NCBI GenBank assembly: GCA_034440615.1
Contig: JAOTOM010002929.1
Coordinates: 60,507-124,506, forward strand
Source of the DNA: Ashinkailepas kermadecensis
Lineage: Eukaryota > Arthropoda > Thecostraca > Neolepadidae
Reading direction: 5' to 3'
Length of the DNA stretch: 64,000 nucleotides
Positions 35,136 to 47,185 of this stretch are shown here, in pieces (within the stretch, counting starts at the first letter, position 1; every line of letters begins with the position of its first letter). Below the pieces are notes generated by a model, which saw only the letters and a program-made list of their open reading frames with translations, was not told the origin of the DNA and did not search any database. A program made the position numbers and the translations under genes.

Positions 35136-36924
35136 TATTGGTGTTGTCAGGAACTCTATCGAATATGAAAATCGCGGCACTCCAGGCCAGGCCGATTTGG
35201 GTCAAAGGTCCCGACACGGGGTGTTGCTGGGATGGCACCGATGGCACGCCCGGTGTGCTCCACTTACCCTCCTGGTTTCTAAGCTCTTGGATTTTGGAAG
35301 GACGGTCCAACTCTAGCTCTCATCCCTCCCTTCCTACCGAGAAGAGATGAGTGAATGCCACCCCAAGCGGTTTTCTTGCATCCAACGAAAAGAGGCGGGC
35401 CACACGCGCCGCCTCTTGTCATAATGTCGTGTCGCTCCTGGTGGATCTTTTACGGAGCACGAAATTGGTCACTTCACCCCCGATCACCGAACCATCTTGC
35501 GAGCTGTGACGAAACATATGATGAAATTCCTGAGCGCATGTTTGCCTCCTTTGTTCCCCTACATCATTGTTTTCCCAGTTGTATTGTGGTTATGCTCTGG
35601 ATTAGCATTCGGCGACCGTATTGCTCTGAGGAACCTGGAATACATTGTTGGAACTTTTTACCAGCTATCATAAGCCACATTTGAATCAGCCTACGACGGT
35701 TGGGTCAGATTCAGTCCGTTTGCCATCGCAGTTCGAGGGTCAGCGTGACCACCCGACCCGGGTGCGTTCTGATAATTATAAGCAGTTCAAGATATCGCCG
35801 TAACATTTGGTAGGGTCTTTTTACTGATGAGCGCATCTTGCGAAACAAAATGAGGTTGGAATCTATTTCGGTCGCGGAGCCAGAGCAAAACAAGTTCGGA
35901 TCTCGGCCTTATCTCAATACTCGGTCAATTGTTGTGGACATACATGCAATTTGTCAATGTTTAGACTTCGATGGATTGAAAATAGACTACGAATGGATTG
36001 CACAAGAAATAGCCAACGGTCAAGGTCAAGGTCAAGGTCGTGCATACAAAAATGATCAAAGACAAACGCAATACATACTAAAAAGTAAGACCTGGTGGGT
36101 TCACCGGGTCAATATTTGATTTCGACTACGCAACAATTTGGATATGCACATTTTGATGAGGACCTTGCCCCATATAATCAATAATCAATATGTTTGAAAC
36201 ACTGGAACATGCTTAACGGGAAATTACGCTCTAATAGTGTTCTAGGTTTCAAGTTAATACGATGTCAAGTTTCGGATATGAAGCCTGAGACATTCGGGGA
36301 TGAAGGATATTCAAGCGCACCTGCGGCAAACATACGAACCACGTGAAGCATGGCATGGATAAAAAGAATGTGAAAATTGTCAGATCAGGGTTTGCAAGGC
36401 ATGCCGACCATATTCCCTATATGAACGTGATCATGATGTTTTGCCTTTGCTTTCCATTTCCTTCGATTTGTTTCGTTTGTATATACAAAATTCGCAAGCA
36501 CGCGCGCAATTTTTATTTGCGCTGAAGTCACAAGTTATCTTTCCCTTAGCACAATGTGTTCCACAATCGCATTAACTTCCACAGTTCATCACATATTTCT
36601 TCGCACTGAACTATGAGTGTGGTGACCTTGACCTTTGTGCTAGTTATGGAACTATACTTAATATTCGTTTTGCACGTCACTGATATTGAAGCATGAAATC
36701 ATACTTACATTGAAGCATTCAGCGTCATAGATAGTATCAAAACAACGGCCATGACCGGGCGATTGACATACACTCAATGGATGTATTTGACTTCGTCTTG
36801 AAGTAAACCAAAGGGAGTAGGGAAGCATATGTCAAATAGATATAACAGTTCAAGGATGGTATTACGCAACCTTGCTAACCGAATCTCTTACCTAGTCTAA
36901 AACAAAAGTTAGTAGGAGTCAAGC
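35136..36924. other. Intergenic with nuclear-receptor-type half sites
   Basis: No gene recognised. Overlapping TCAAGGTCA words at 36020-36028 and 36026-36034, and an inverted one at 36623-36631, match the extended half-site bound by FTZ-F1/NR5A and ERR receptors. The function is unknown. Confidence 0.4.
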
Positions 36925-37700
36925 CCTGACCACTGAACAATAAGCTCAGCCACTGAGCAATGAATCAGACACTGAGCAATGGATCAGACACTGAGCAATG
37001 AATCAGACACTGATCAATGGATCAGCCACTGAGCAATGAATCAGACACTGAGCAATGGATCAGACACTGAGCAATGTATCTGACACTGGGCAATGGATCA
37101 GACACTGAGCAATGGATCAGACACTGAGCAATGAATCAGACACTGAGCAATGGATCAGCCACTGAGCAATGGATCAGACACTGAGCAATGGATCAGGCAC
37201 TGAGCAATTGATTAGACACTGAGCAATGGATCAGCCACTGAGCAATGAATCAGACACTGAGCAATGGATCAGACACTGAGCAATGGATCAGACACTGGGA
37301 AATGGATCAGATACTGAGCAATGGATCAGACACTGAGCAATGAATCAGACACTGAGCAATGGATCAACCACTGAGCAATGGATCAGACACTGAGCAATGG
37401 ATCAGACACTGAGCAATGGATCAGACACTGAGCAATGGATCAGCCACTGGAATCAGACACTGATCAGTGATCAGACACTGATCAGTGATCAGACACTGAG
37501 CAATGGATCAGCCACTGAGCAATGGATCAGCCACTGAGCAATGAATCAGACACTGAGCAATGGATCAGACACTGAGCAATGGATCAGACACTGAGCAATG
37601 GATCAGACACTGAGCAATGGATCAGCCACTGAGCAATGGATAAGACACTGAGCAATGGATCAGACACTGAGCAATGAATCAGACACTGACAATGAATCAA
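36925..37700. repeat. 19-bp satellite (GATCAGACACTGAGCAATG), about 40 copies
   Basis: A highly regular 19-bp period with GATCAGACA/GATCAGCCA and GAATCAGACA variants and one disturbed zone at 37441-37490. Each unit has TCAG-ACA-CTGA, a small inverted repeat. Confidence 0.95.
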
Positions 37701-40700
37701 TGAATGGGGATTCAGCACGTCGAAGGTAGGAATTTCGGCCGCGCTGCTAAAGCTAGCCGTGAACTTGGAGGAGGAGATGAGCTAGTAATGGATTTACATG
37801 CAGCCCAGCCACATTCTGGTGCTGAATTTACTCCTTCATTTCAGACGCATTCGACCCGAATACAGTTTCCAATACCCAACGTTTCGGGACATTTGACATT
37901 TGGTCTGCCCTAGAGAGTCACTGGTCTACTTATATTGCACATTAATCGCGTAATTGGATTGCACACGTGACGCACGACGAGATGGTATTCGTTCATATGG
38001 GAAGGCTGCTGCCTTACGCGCAATATCTGGGTGTTAACGCCTTTTCCGCGAAATACCAAAAGCTTCCCGACTGCGCGTGCCACATGTCCTATCATTACAA
38101 ACTTGCCATACCTGTATAATATTATTATATTTAAATAATGCTATGATACCTGTATATATTATTATATATATATTATACATCTAATTTATAATTATACTGG
38201 TATAATTATAATACCTGGCAAGTAATACTTGGAAATATTATTATACTCTATCGAATTAAAAAAAAACATAGGATTCAGGTTATACCACAGTTAATTCGCT
38301 TTTTCAAAGACGGTAGCGAACATTGAGAGTTTCCATTTCCAAACTGCTTGGTTACACTTTGTCCCGAAGTAATATACAAATTGGCAATGACATTTATACA
38401 AGATATGCAAAGCAGATTCATAGAAAGGTACTGAAAGCTTAGTGTCTATGCGTCTACTTATTCGGCCGCCATTCTGGAAGAAATCCTGAGGGGAATCGGA
38501 CTCTCGGGAGCTCCCCTCCCCTCGCGATACCAGCGAATGCTGATCTGGTTTTAGTAATTGTTCCAAATCTGCTGAAACCAACTTGCATTTTTGGCTTCAT
38601 TTCATTTGCAAGTTGCGCTTTTGAAAGCTGCATATTGTGGATATGGTTCAGCTATTGACCAACATCATTGATCAACTGCTGTTTTCAAGAGTTAGCGTGC
38701 CAGATACATCACACACATTTGAGGACCATCAAATCATCATTATCATCATCATCATCAGATTATCAAATTATTGAATGAATATGACGCATTTGCTGGCTGA
38801 AATGGTTAACCGGGCCTCACAAGTTGCGCTGATGATTATGATCATTAGTTTTTTCATGCTAGCATTCTTAGTTTGTATTCTACGATTCACTGACATACCG
38901 ATTGAAATGCCGGTGTATATCCCAAAGAACGGTCAAATTGGCCGACGGTCCAGACCGGCTTTTCCGACCTGGCTTCGGTGCTTACATTTGCCACCTCTGG
39001 GCGAAACAACCACACTGGCAATATGGCTTCTGTCGGAATTGTGTGGGACCAACCAATTAATCAGCTTGACACATGGGCAATCTGTGCGTACGCGGTAAAG
39101 CGCGTACACACGTGCAGATGTATTCGCTTGTTGTAATCGAGCCATACAGTTAACGTTCGTCGGCTCGACCGTCGGCACCTGTGATGAGCGTCATGTCGCT
39201 TGCCGCAGCCATATCACGTCTCCACCTAAGTATTGCCGTTGTCGACGCCTGACACGCGGATGTTATGTGCGGATCGGATATTCATACCAAAATATAATAC
39301 TTAATATGCAGTCCGGGTTGTTTCCGGAATAACCGACCCGTGTCGTTGCTACATGCCGTGCCGAGGGGTTCACAGGTGCGCGATTTGGGAGTGAAAGCAC
39401 TGGGCCGGTCGCCAAGTCGTGTCGAGAGTTTCATGAATTTGTGTTCGATGTCGGGCATGATAATCGAATAATTTCCATCGACACATGCAGGTACAAGTAC
39501 GCATGTGGAACAAATGGGATGACACAACCATCTGTTACCCGTTCGCCGACCATTTTCGAGAAGTTCCGCCTGTGTTCTCTGGCTTTGCAGAACATTTTGA
39601 TGTGTTGACAAACACGAAAGACATGATGAGTTTCTATCATATAGTGCCGATAGCCATGTTCGCACTTAATTGATTGATATCCGAAAGCTTTTGGTGCCAT
39701 AAGATAGCCAAGCGAAGCGGCTATATGATTACCGAATATGATGAACTTTTTAATTATGCACCTAACTTTCGAGCAAATCACGGGCTTGTGTCAACAAACA
39801 TCACAGGACCAGGGTATGGTTCAGTCTTAAAACTAATTTTGATATCCAGAAAATATTGGCAGTGTTAAAGGGCCAACTAGATACATCATTATGTGGCAGT
39901 AATGATGTACATCATCATTAATGAATGTTTCTACTGTGGCTTTAACTTCTGAGAAAATAATCGGTTTATGCTGGCAAATGCAACAAAATTAGGTTCCATA
40001 ATGTAGTGCCTAAGTCAGCATCTAATTTGCATGGTGTTCCGATGTTTGTGGTATTATGCGGTAGCCAAATAACTATTGCATAACCCAATACCACGTCTTT
40101 TTCCGATTCACCCTATCTTAATCCACAGGCAAACATTACATTAAGAGAACATCGCGATCAGCTACCGTAGTTACCAAAAGTGCCACTGGTGGCGCTAATT
40201 GTCCTGCTGATCGCCGCTCCGTTGACCCTTATGGGACTAACGACTACCCACTCACGAGCCTGGTGGGTGTATCGATTTTTGGACATTCTGGATGAACAAA
40301 CTCCGCGGATGCGACGCCATTGGACACGCAACTCCATACGACGCTTACATGTCACAAAGTAGCGTAGCACAAGGTTATTTATATTTTCGTTTGTTCCTCA
40401 GTTAGGCTTTGTAATTTTGTCCACTACTCTCCAATACAATGTGACCATGGTCTCTGACATCGCAAATACTGTGTTTCGCCTTTTGCAGGCGTTGCAGTTG
40501 TGTCACCTCCTCACAGATGCTGACATGCCCTATGCTTACTGTATAGAGCAGCTGTGTGAGCTACATTTAATATATACACCAGCTGTAGGCGCTAATTTTC
40601 ATTAAAAATGCATTGACACTCAACTTCTGCATATATCTCGATGCCATCATCAAGCACTTCATATGTCTTCCCCGACGAGTTTCGGAGCCGTGTCTCTATG

Positions 40701-40904
40701 TCGCCGTTCCTAATTGATCAAGAGGTTTAGCTATGTATGGACATCCATGTGCAAAACTGTGCAGTGTACAGAAATCATACTCAAACACCCATGATCTTGT
40801 CTGACTTGATTCGTCATACCTTCGGATGTATTTGCTACAATATGTGTTTTTAAGCAAAAAGAGTGTGTTCTTACGCTTAGCGAAGTACCTTGGGATATAG
40901 GTAT
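37701..40904. other. Intergenic
   Basis: About 3 kb with no recognised gene. It includes TA-rich ATTATTATATA runs (38110-38215) and an ATCATC run near 38738. Open frames of 60-127 codons on both strands at 38.8-40.4 kb show no domain I know. Confidence 0.35.
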
Positions 40905-41000
40905 CACTCACCTGACATGTACGTACCCTTCACCTGATCGTACCCGTCACCTGACGTGTACGCATCCTTTACCTGATCGTCCCGGCACCTGACGGTATGT
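40905..41000. repeat. Short minisatellite (CACCTGATCGTACCCGT)
   Basis: Four to five copies of a 17-21-bp unit: CACCTGACATGTACGTACC, CACCTGATCGTACCCGT, CACCTGACGTGTACGCA and so on. Confidence 0.8.
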
Positions 41001-41214
41001 CTAGAGTCTTGCAAGAGCTGCAGTGGCATTCTTCGCTCTCGTTAGTTATGTAATTGGCCGATCCATTCCTTTCGCAAGCCTAGTGCAATGGAACGCCTCA
41101 TTTCGTACAAGAGTAAGCTATGCTGTCTCGCGTCTCCCAAATCATAGACTGAGTTAGCCATCCTTTGATAAAATAAATATGTACTGTGCCCTCTCCCTGC
41201 GACATTTTGCAACA

Positions 41215-41720
41215 CCGTGGGTCACCTCACAGATTCTGCAGCCGGTGTGCACTCAGGAATTTCCTAAGGGGTCGGCTGGGGTGGGCAAAGATCCATGATT
41301 TTTTCATTGTTAAGCGGTCAGGGGGCTGGAGTTCGTATGCTTGGTTTTAATGTACCTTGCGGAACTAGTGAAATAGGGTTGGCTTTAAATTTAAGGGCGG
41401 AGTCTGGACCCAAAGCATAGGGCTGGTCTATATTTTCATGTTTTTAGGTTCCGAAAAGGAAACATTCTAAACGAACGAAAGGAAGCATACCCATGTGCCC
41501 TCCCTGCCCTAATGGGTGTGATAGTGTCTGCGGTGCCGTGCCTCGTTTCTCACACATTGTGCACTGCACTATACATCACATCTAACACATTCTGCAGTAC
41601 CATGTCCCACCTCAAACCAACTCTACAGTGTCGTTACTCACCTCTCACAAATTCTACAGTGCCGTGCCTTACCTCTGACAAATTGCCGCACTGTCGTACT
41701 CACCTCTCACAAATTCTGCA
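41215..41720. repeat. Degenerate repeat (CACCTCTCACAAATTCTGCAGTGCCGTG) at the NPFR 3' end
   Basis: At least six scattered, diverged copies of ACCTC.CACA.ATTCTGCAGTG.CGT between 41220 and 41720. The 23-bp word TACTCACCTCTCACAAATTC is duplicated at 41635 and 41698. The last copy contains the last codons and stop of the receptor gene, so the repeat probably spread from or into the gene end. Confidence 0.7.
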
Positions 41721-43065
41721 TCGGGATGTCGCGCGTGATTTGCGTCTCCTCGCCAGGCTGCGAAGCAATCAGCTGACTGCGGCCGTTGGTTCTGCTGTTG
41801 GTCAGCTGATGCCGCTGCGTTTGCTCCTCCGCGTGCGACTCGCAGGCCGACCTGGACAGGCACGGCAGCACGTGGTGCGTGATCTCGACGAACTCCTTGC
41901 GGAAGTTGTCGTTGAGCCAGCCGTAGAGGATCGGGTTGGAGCAGGCGGACGACATGCCCATCATGTGGCACACCGCATACACTATGCGCATGCGCTCGAG
42001 TGCGCGGCCCTCCTTCTGCGACACGACGTCGGAGACGAGGTTGTAGACGTTCAGCGGCACCCACGAGACGGCGTAGATGAGCGCGATGGCCACCAGCAGG
42101 GTGTGCGTGCGCCGCGCGCGCCGCTCGCGGACCTGACACGTGCCGGACGTTCGGCCGGCCATGGACGACATGCGGAAGCGCAGCTTGCGCGTGATGCGCG
42201 CGTACGCGATGCTGACGGTGACGATGGGCACCACGTACTGGCAGACCATGCTGAAGATGGAGTAGTAGACGCGGCCGCGCTCCACCGTCCACGCCTCGAC
42301 GCAGTAGTCGAACGAGTCGGGCAGCCCGGCCAGCGACGACTGGTTCAGCGGCAGGTGGTCCAGTCGGCGCACGAATAAGATGGGCGCGGCGAGCAGCGTG
42401 GCCAGCGCCCAGACGCACGCCAGGATGATGCACACCTCGCAGAGCTGCAGACTCTTGCGGGTCGGATACACGATCACCTGGTAGCGGTCGAGCGCAATGG
42501 CCGTGATCGACATGGACGAGACGAACACGGAGATGCCCTGCAGGCCGCCGAACAGCTTGCAGAGCAACGTGGTGCCCTCGCCGGGCGGCCAGTAGCGCGT
42601 CAGGATCTCCATCAGCGTGAGCGGCATGGTGACCAGGCAGAGCAGCAGGTCCGACACGGCCAGGTTCACGATGAACATGTTGCGCGCCGTCCGCATCGCC
42701 GCCTTGCGCAGCACGGCCAGCACCACGAAGCCGTTGCCGACGGCGCCGAAGCAGATCAGGTGGACGTAGAGCACGATCAGCGTGTAGAAGGCGACGTCGC
42801 CGACGCTGCGGTTTCTGGTGAAGCCTTCGAGCAGTTCGCGGTGGCCATGGACTCTGCTGTTGGTGATGCGCTCGGCGTAGTGATGCACAGTCGCCAGGAT
42901 CGCGGACTCGTTCGCCACCAGCAGACTCGACAAGAAGGCCAAATCGCAGTGCTCTGACTCGCCGAAGATCATGGGGCACTTGTCCTGCAGGAGCTCGTGC
43001 GAGACGTCGTTCAAGTCAACCAGGTCTGTGTGGTTAGCCGACGGCATTGCCATGGCTTCGCTCAT
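41707..43065 (-). CDS. NPFR: Neuropeptide F / NPY-family GPCR
   Basis: A 452-residue class A GPCR predicted to bind neuropeptide F at the neuronal plasma membrane and, by family, to signal through Gi/o in feeding and related behaviours. N-glycosylation sites are at N11, N52, N85 and N241. TM1 is about 92-118 (GNG), TM2 128-152 (NLAVSDLLL), TM3 170-196 ending DRYQVIVYPTR (DRY 193-195), TM4 213-233 (W219), TM5 266-290 (P280), TM6 321-342 (VSWVPLN), TM7 360-382 (NPILY) followed by the NDNFRKEF helix 8. C169 and C255 form the conserved disulfide; C402/C408 may be palmitoylated. CLVTMPLTLMEIL and DRYQVIVYPTR match arthropod NPFRs more than short-NPF or other NPY-type receptors. The start at 43065 is chosen because the frame upstream (to 43209) is preceded by an acceptor-like GTTGCAG at about 43192, suggesting a spliced 5' UTR. 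The frame has no intron. The stop lies in a local repeat. Confidence 0.9.
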   Translation of the reverse strand: MSEAMAMPSANHTDLVDLNDVSHELLQDKCPMIFGESEHCDLAFLSSLLVANESAILATVHHYAERITNSRVHGHRELLEGFTRNRSVGDVAFYTLIVLYVHLICFGAVGNGFVVLAVLRKAAMRTARNMFIVNLAVSDLLLCLVTMPLTLMEILTRYWPPGEGTTLLCKLFGGLQGISVFVSSMSITAIALDRYQVIVYPTRKSLQLCEVCIILACVWALATLLAAPILFVRRLDHLPLNQSSLAGLPDSFDYCVEAWTVERGRVYYSIFSMVCQYVVPIVTVSIAYARITRKLRFRMSSMAGRTSGTCQVRERRARRTHTLLVAIALIYAVSWVPLNVYNLVSDVVSQKEGRALERMRIVYAVCHMMGMSSACSNPILYGWLNDNFRKEFVEITHHVLPCLSRSACESHAEEQTQRHQLTNSRTNGRSQLIASQPGEETQITRDIPMQNL

Positions 43066-43209
43066 TATGCACTTGGCTGCCGGTTGACGACCTCGTTCTG
43101 GTTGACACAACTTGCCTCCCAACTGACCTCCACTGAACTCCACCAGCTTTCGGTGTCTCCCCTGCGAAGACCCTTCGGCAGAGGCGCCCAACCTGCAACG
43201 TGCAAGCAC
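43066..43209 (-). promoter_or_regulatory. Probable NPFR 5' UTR with candidate splice acceptor
   Basis: The frame remains open upstream of 43065, but the peptide (MLARCRLGASAEG...) is not receptor-like. CTTGCACGTTGCAG followed by GTTGGG at about 43192-43205 (minus strand) looks like a 3' splice site, so an upstream noncoding exon is likely. A GTAAGT donor-like word lies at about 43225. Confidence 0.4.
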
Positions 43210-43742
43210 AGTGTCACTTACATCCTGGTGGGACGTTAGCGGCTAATTGGATGTCAGTCTTCCTTTCTCAACACCCCACGGAGAGCTGTCAGTGGCGATG
43301 AGCGCGGCAAACATTCCTATGGCTTGGGTGTCTAATTGCCAGTGCATGACTGAAGCTGTTATAAACGCGATCCATGGATGCAATTAACCAGCATAAGGTG
43401 CCGCCATGTATGCTGCGCGAGCGTGGGTAGGAGTCAGGCTATGTTCCTTCCATGCTCCAGGCACAGAATCAGGCACTATGCCGTAAGGAACCCCATTGCG
43501 TTCATTTTCGTGGACGTGCATGATGTTCAGAAATAAGCAAAGCTTGTTTTGGCAATTCGTAACGGTGTATTTAATGTGTGCACCGCATTGAAAACACAAT
43601 TCTGCTGGTGGAAATTGTGATTGCAATTTAGTAGCATGAGCATCGAAAAACAGTGTAATTAAACCGAAATTTTCCAAAACATTGCCGGAATTTTCCACAT
43701 ATGTCGAATATTAGATATTATATTAGAATTAGACGAAATTAA
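43210..43742. other. NPFR upstream region
   Basis: AT-rich towards 43700. No second gene and no convincing TATA-initiator pair recognised. Confidence 0.4.
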
Positions 43743-44151
43743 AAAACTCAGAAATGTGCATTGCGAATTATTGATCATAGACGTTATGCATATCCTACAA
43801 ATGAGTTATTTATCAAGTACAACATTTTGAAGTTATGTTTGAAGATATGGTGCAGGAACAAAACATATTAATACTGCACAAATTTGTCGATGATACATTG
43901 CCACATGCTATGGCTGACCTTTTTCTCAATATGCAACACCTACTAATACAATAATCATTCAACATTTATTTGTACCATATACTTATCGACAATATAGGCT
44001 GTATGCTATTACATACTCTGCACCAAAATCCTGGAACAATGTAATTAGTAAAATATGTCCCAATATTGATCAGGTGCCGAGGACAAAAGATGTGCTAAAC
44101 AAGTGCATTAGACGTCACTTTATGGAATTATACAAATCAATTGAAAACTGA
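43743..44151 (+). pseudogene. Non-LTR (LINE) reverse transcriptase C-terminal remnant
   Basis: Two frames give typical LINE RT tail motifs. 43743-43860 reads KTQKCALRIIDHRRYAYPTN then ELFIKYNILKL (the 'QK.ALRII...TN.LF...NILKL' thumb motif). 43960-44151 reads PYTYRQYRLYAITYSAPKSW then NNVISKICPNID...VLNKCIRRHFMELY, ending in TGA (the 'R...Y..PK.WN.....' motif). A frameshift separates them. The clade is not determined; CR1/Jockey-like is most likely. It is a decayed 5'-truncated copy, lying upstream of NPFR on the opposite strand. Confidence 0.75.
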
Positions 44152-44759
44152 AGTCAGAATATAGCTCATATAATTCACAAAGGTAACTTTAAAAGTTGTA
44201 CCTTGCCATAGAGGGTATCAGTGTTGACCATATGTGAAAACATGCAAAAGTATGTGTTTAAATGGACGTTTTTGTTTTCTTTTTGTGTTGGAGGATATTG
44301 ATAGGTTTGTACACATCCATGCATATTCTGCATGAGTTATCTCTGTATGAATCTGTTTTCATAATTTCTGTACTCCCCTAACATTTTCATCTTGTGACCC
44401 TGGGAATTCTGTGGGCGTTACTAGCTTGCTACCTGTCCACTGTTTTCCCATGGTCGCATTTCTTTTCTACTAATTGGTGGTGGTCTATCTGCAAAATAAA
44501 ACAAAAAATAAACTGAAGGGATGCAAATTTGTATTGGCATAAACACATTCTATTGTATCTCTTGTTTGCATCCAGAGGCACCCATGTGCTGGCTGCCCTG
44601 ATCTACGGGCAGCTCACCAAGGGAAACCCCACATTGAAAGACCCAATTGTAGCGAAGCTTCCTGTGGGGGCATCTTAATCCCATACATTCAGCCCCTCCC
44701 CACAGTTCGCCTGGCGCGACAGTTTCCGGCACCTACCCGGCGTCCATCTGACTGGATGC
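44152..44759. other. Probable LINE 3' UTR, then spacer
   Basis: AT-rich sequence after the RT stop to about 44520 may be the element's 3' end. No further gene is seen. Confidence 0.35.
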
Positions 44760-45420
44760 TTACCTAGGCAGGCCACCGCTCCGATCGGGGCCGAGCAATG
44801 GACCTTGCCCGGTACCTCTCCCTCACCGACAGACGCCCTGCCGCTGCAGGTGTGACCTCGATACCCGGCCGCCGAGGCCAGACCCCTCCCCTCCGGTCCA
44901 GTGACCCCGGTACCCTGACGCGGCCGCCGCCGTCGTCAGGTGATGAAATGTCTGGAGTGATGTGAATATGAATGCCAGTGATGTGAGTATGAAATGTCAG
45001 TTGGGCTGCAGCGCCCCGATCATCCGGCTGTTTGTGCACAGCGCGGAGTTGCGAGTCGGCATTGCCTGGACATTGGTGCTGAGACAGCGGTGATTCCCAC
45101 GGTGTCACTGAGCTCAGAGAGGCTGTCTCTGATGTCTATGAGATAGACAGCGCGCCCGCCTGCAGTAGAGTTCACGGAGTTCGCTATTGTTCGCTGGCCG
45201 GGGATGAGCAACCCTATCGCAGCAACCCCATGGCATACGGCGCAGTTGATGTGACGTGGACTGAGTCGCGTGACCAGTGACGTGTCGTAGGCTGTCGCTT
45301 GCCTCGCGACGGAGCCGCGCGCGCGGTAGCTCTCTTGTCATCGGGAAGTGGTCGCGAGCAGTCGCCTCTGGCGGGCGGCTGGCCGCCGCCGACCAGCCGC
45401 GGCCCCCACGCTTGAGGTAC
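44760..45420. promoter_or_regulatory. CpG-richer block upstream of NPFR (candidate promoter)
   Basis: GC- and CpG-rich relative to both sides, with GTGACGTG, TGACGTG and CGCGTGACC words (about 45250-45290) and a GCGCGCGCG run near 45318. It lies 1.7-2.4 kb upstream of the NPFR start codon and could serve its first noncoding exon. A 195-codon minus-strand frame (45114-45701) overlaps it without any recognised domain. Confidence 0.3.
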
Positions 45421-46139
45421 GTCTGAGCGAGACTGATAGAAAATCGTTGCGTGACTGTTGGAATGTAACCGCTTGAATACTTGGAAAGTAGCGTGTATGG
45501 AGACCGGTCTGGATGTACGATGGAGATCATATGTGAACGCTGGTGCACTATTGAAACGGAATAATCATTGCCATATTTCTGCTTATTAATTATACAAATA
45601 TAAGTGCTGGATGTTGAGGTGCGTGTCAAGATGTGCAGATCAGAGCTCTGAGATGAAGGTTCAGAGCCATTGAACATAATCGGGGTTTTAAATATCGTCA
45701 ACGTCGAGGTCCCTATAACTCTCTACGTGCCAGAAGAAGTTTTGCCCCAGTCATAAGAAAAATGTATGATAAGCTCTGGGGAGCAAAACTTCCCTACACA
45801 ATGAAGGTGCATACAGCCAAATGAGATAGGCTGCTGCTGCATCTGATGTGGGGACAATTTAAATAACACAAAAATATGGTAACTCATTTGAAGCTCGGTG
45901 CAAAGTGAAGTTCTGATGTAATATGTTTGAAGAAAGTATCCTTTCTGTATTTCATTACCCAAACACTTCCCTCTCAAAATACATAATTGCAAAGTTCAAA
46001 TCAAACCCCGGTGGTTACGTAAGTTTACATTTTGTTACTCAATTTGATGAGAAAGCCTGAACTGATCACACCTGACCGAACTTGAATTAACTTAACATAT
46101 GCAACCTAACCAGTAAGTTTGCATTTTAGGGGGCTAATC
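45421..46139. other. Repeat-like AT-rich region
   Basis: 45953-46015 resembles 25862-25935 (ATTACCCA.ACA.TTCCC, AAATC.AACC..GGTGGT.AC). No gene. Confidence 0.35.
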
Positions 46140-46440
46140 GGATTTCGAGAACGTGCTCGAATATCACGTTTATTAACGTCATGAAGATGATGTGATAATT
46201 AATTTCATCGGAAATGCTTAACGCTGAGTTGGTAAGCGAAATAACATTAAATATGCAGCCTAACCCAGCATAACCATTTTTGTAAGACAAAAAAAAAGTT
46301 TTAAAATCGACAAGTTTTCAACTTGGGAATATACCTAACCCAATCTAACATTGCGCTTTTTCCCTTCACTTTAGATGAATTTGTGATGAACTTGTCTCGT
46401 GGATGTCATAAGCTGCAATAATACCGTTTAAACTACCATA
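46140..46440 (+). repeat. Dispersed repeat C, copy 4 (diverged)
   Basis: Shares TTATTAACGT.ATGA.GATGTGA, a CCTAACC block and GAACTTGTCTCGTGGATGTCATAAGCTGCAATAATACC with copies at 21960 and 27300. Confidence 0.5.
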
Positions 46441-46969
46441 GGTGGAACATTTTATTTCGCTTGGTATCGATGACGAACATGAAACAAAAATGACTGAAAC
46501 CATTCCTGGTATATTAGTCACATTATTTCAAGTTATTGGATACTAAAAAAAGATTGAGTCATCAAATGGAATATGGGATGGACAAGTAAATGATGCCTGA
46601 CCTTGCAATAGGTAAGTTAATATAGCATAGGTTAGTGGTTAGGTATTTCAAATTGCATATAATTTATCACAACTGTATGACTATCATTGTAACTGTAAAG
46701 TAAAAATCCTGCATTCAACAATTTATAATTTGACTACTTGCCATACAAGCCCAGTCGGAGTCAAAGTTGTTTCGCTCAATTTGGGATGATCTGGGCTATC
46801 TCAACTTAATATAAAGCTATGCCCTGAACTCGAGGTGGTGGGTTATGGAGGGTAGTATCACCCCATTAACACCGCAACAAAAGCATTGACCCTATGGCAT
46901 TGCATGACAAATATTGACTCTGAAAATAGTTTGGGCGCCCCTGGCGAAATAAGCATTATTGGATTTATG

Positions 46970-47181
46970 TTTCGGTGTTCTGGATATTGTATCAATGGTT
47001 ATTTTTTTGTCATCAGCTATGTAGCTCATAATTGTCTTCGTCTTTTCAACCTCCAAAGCTTCTTTAAAAGAAACACATGGAGTCGTGTGAGGTTGGTCAA
47101 AAAGCAACGTATTGTCAGTCATTGTTAAACAACACCACTTATTTTCTTTTCGGAAAAATGGCACCTAAGCCATATGTGGTG
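46970..47181 (+). repeat. Dispersed repeat E, copy 1
   Basis: Matches 48640-48845 in direct orientation: GTTTTTGTTTATGATTAGCTATG.AGCTCATAAT.. versus TTATTTTTTTGTCATCAGCTATGTAGCTCATAAT, then CTTTAAA.GAAA, GTCAGTC.TTGTTAAACA.CA.CACTTATTTT. The foldback element sits at its 3' end. Confidence 0.7.
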
Positions 47182-47185
47182 ATAG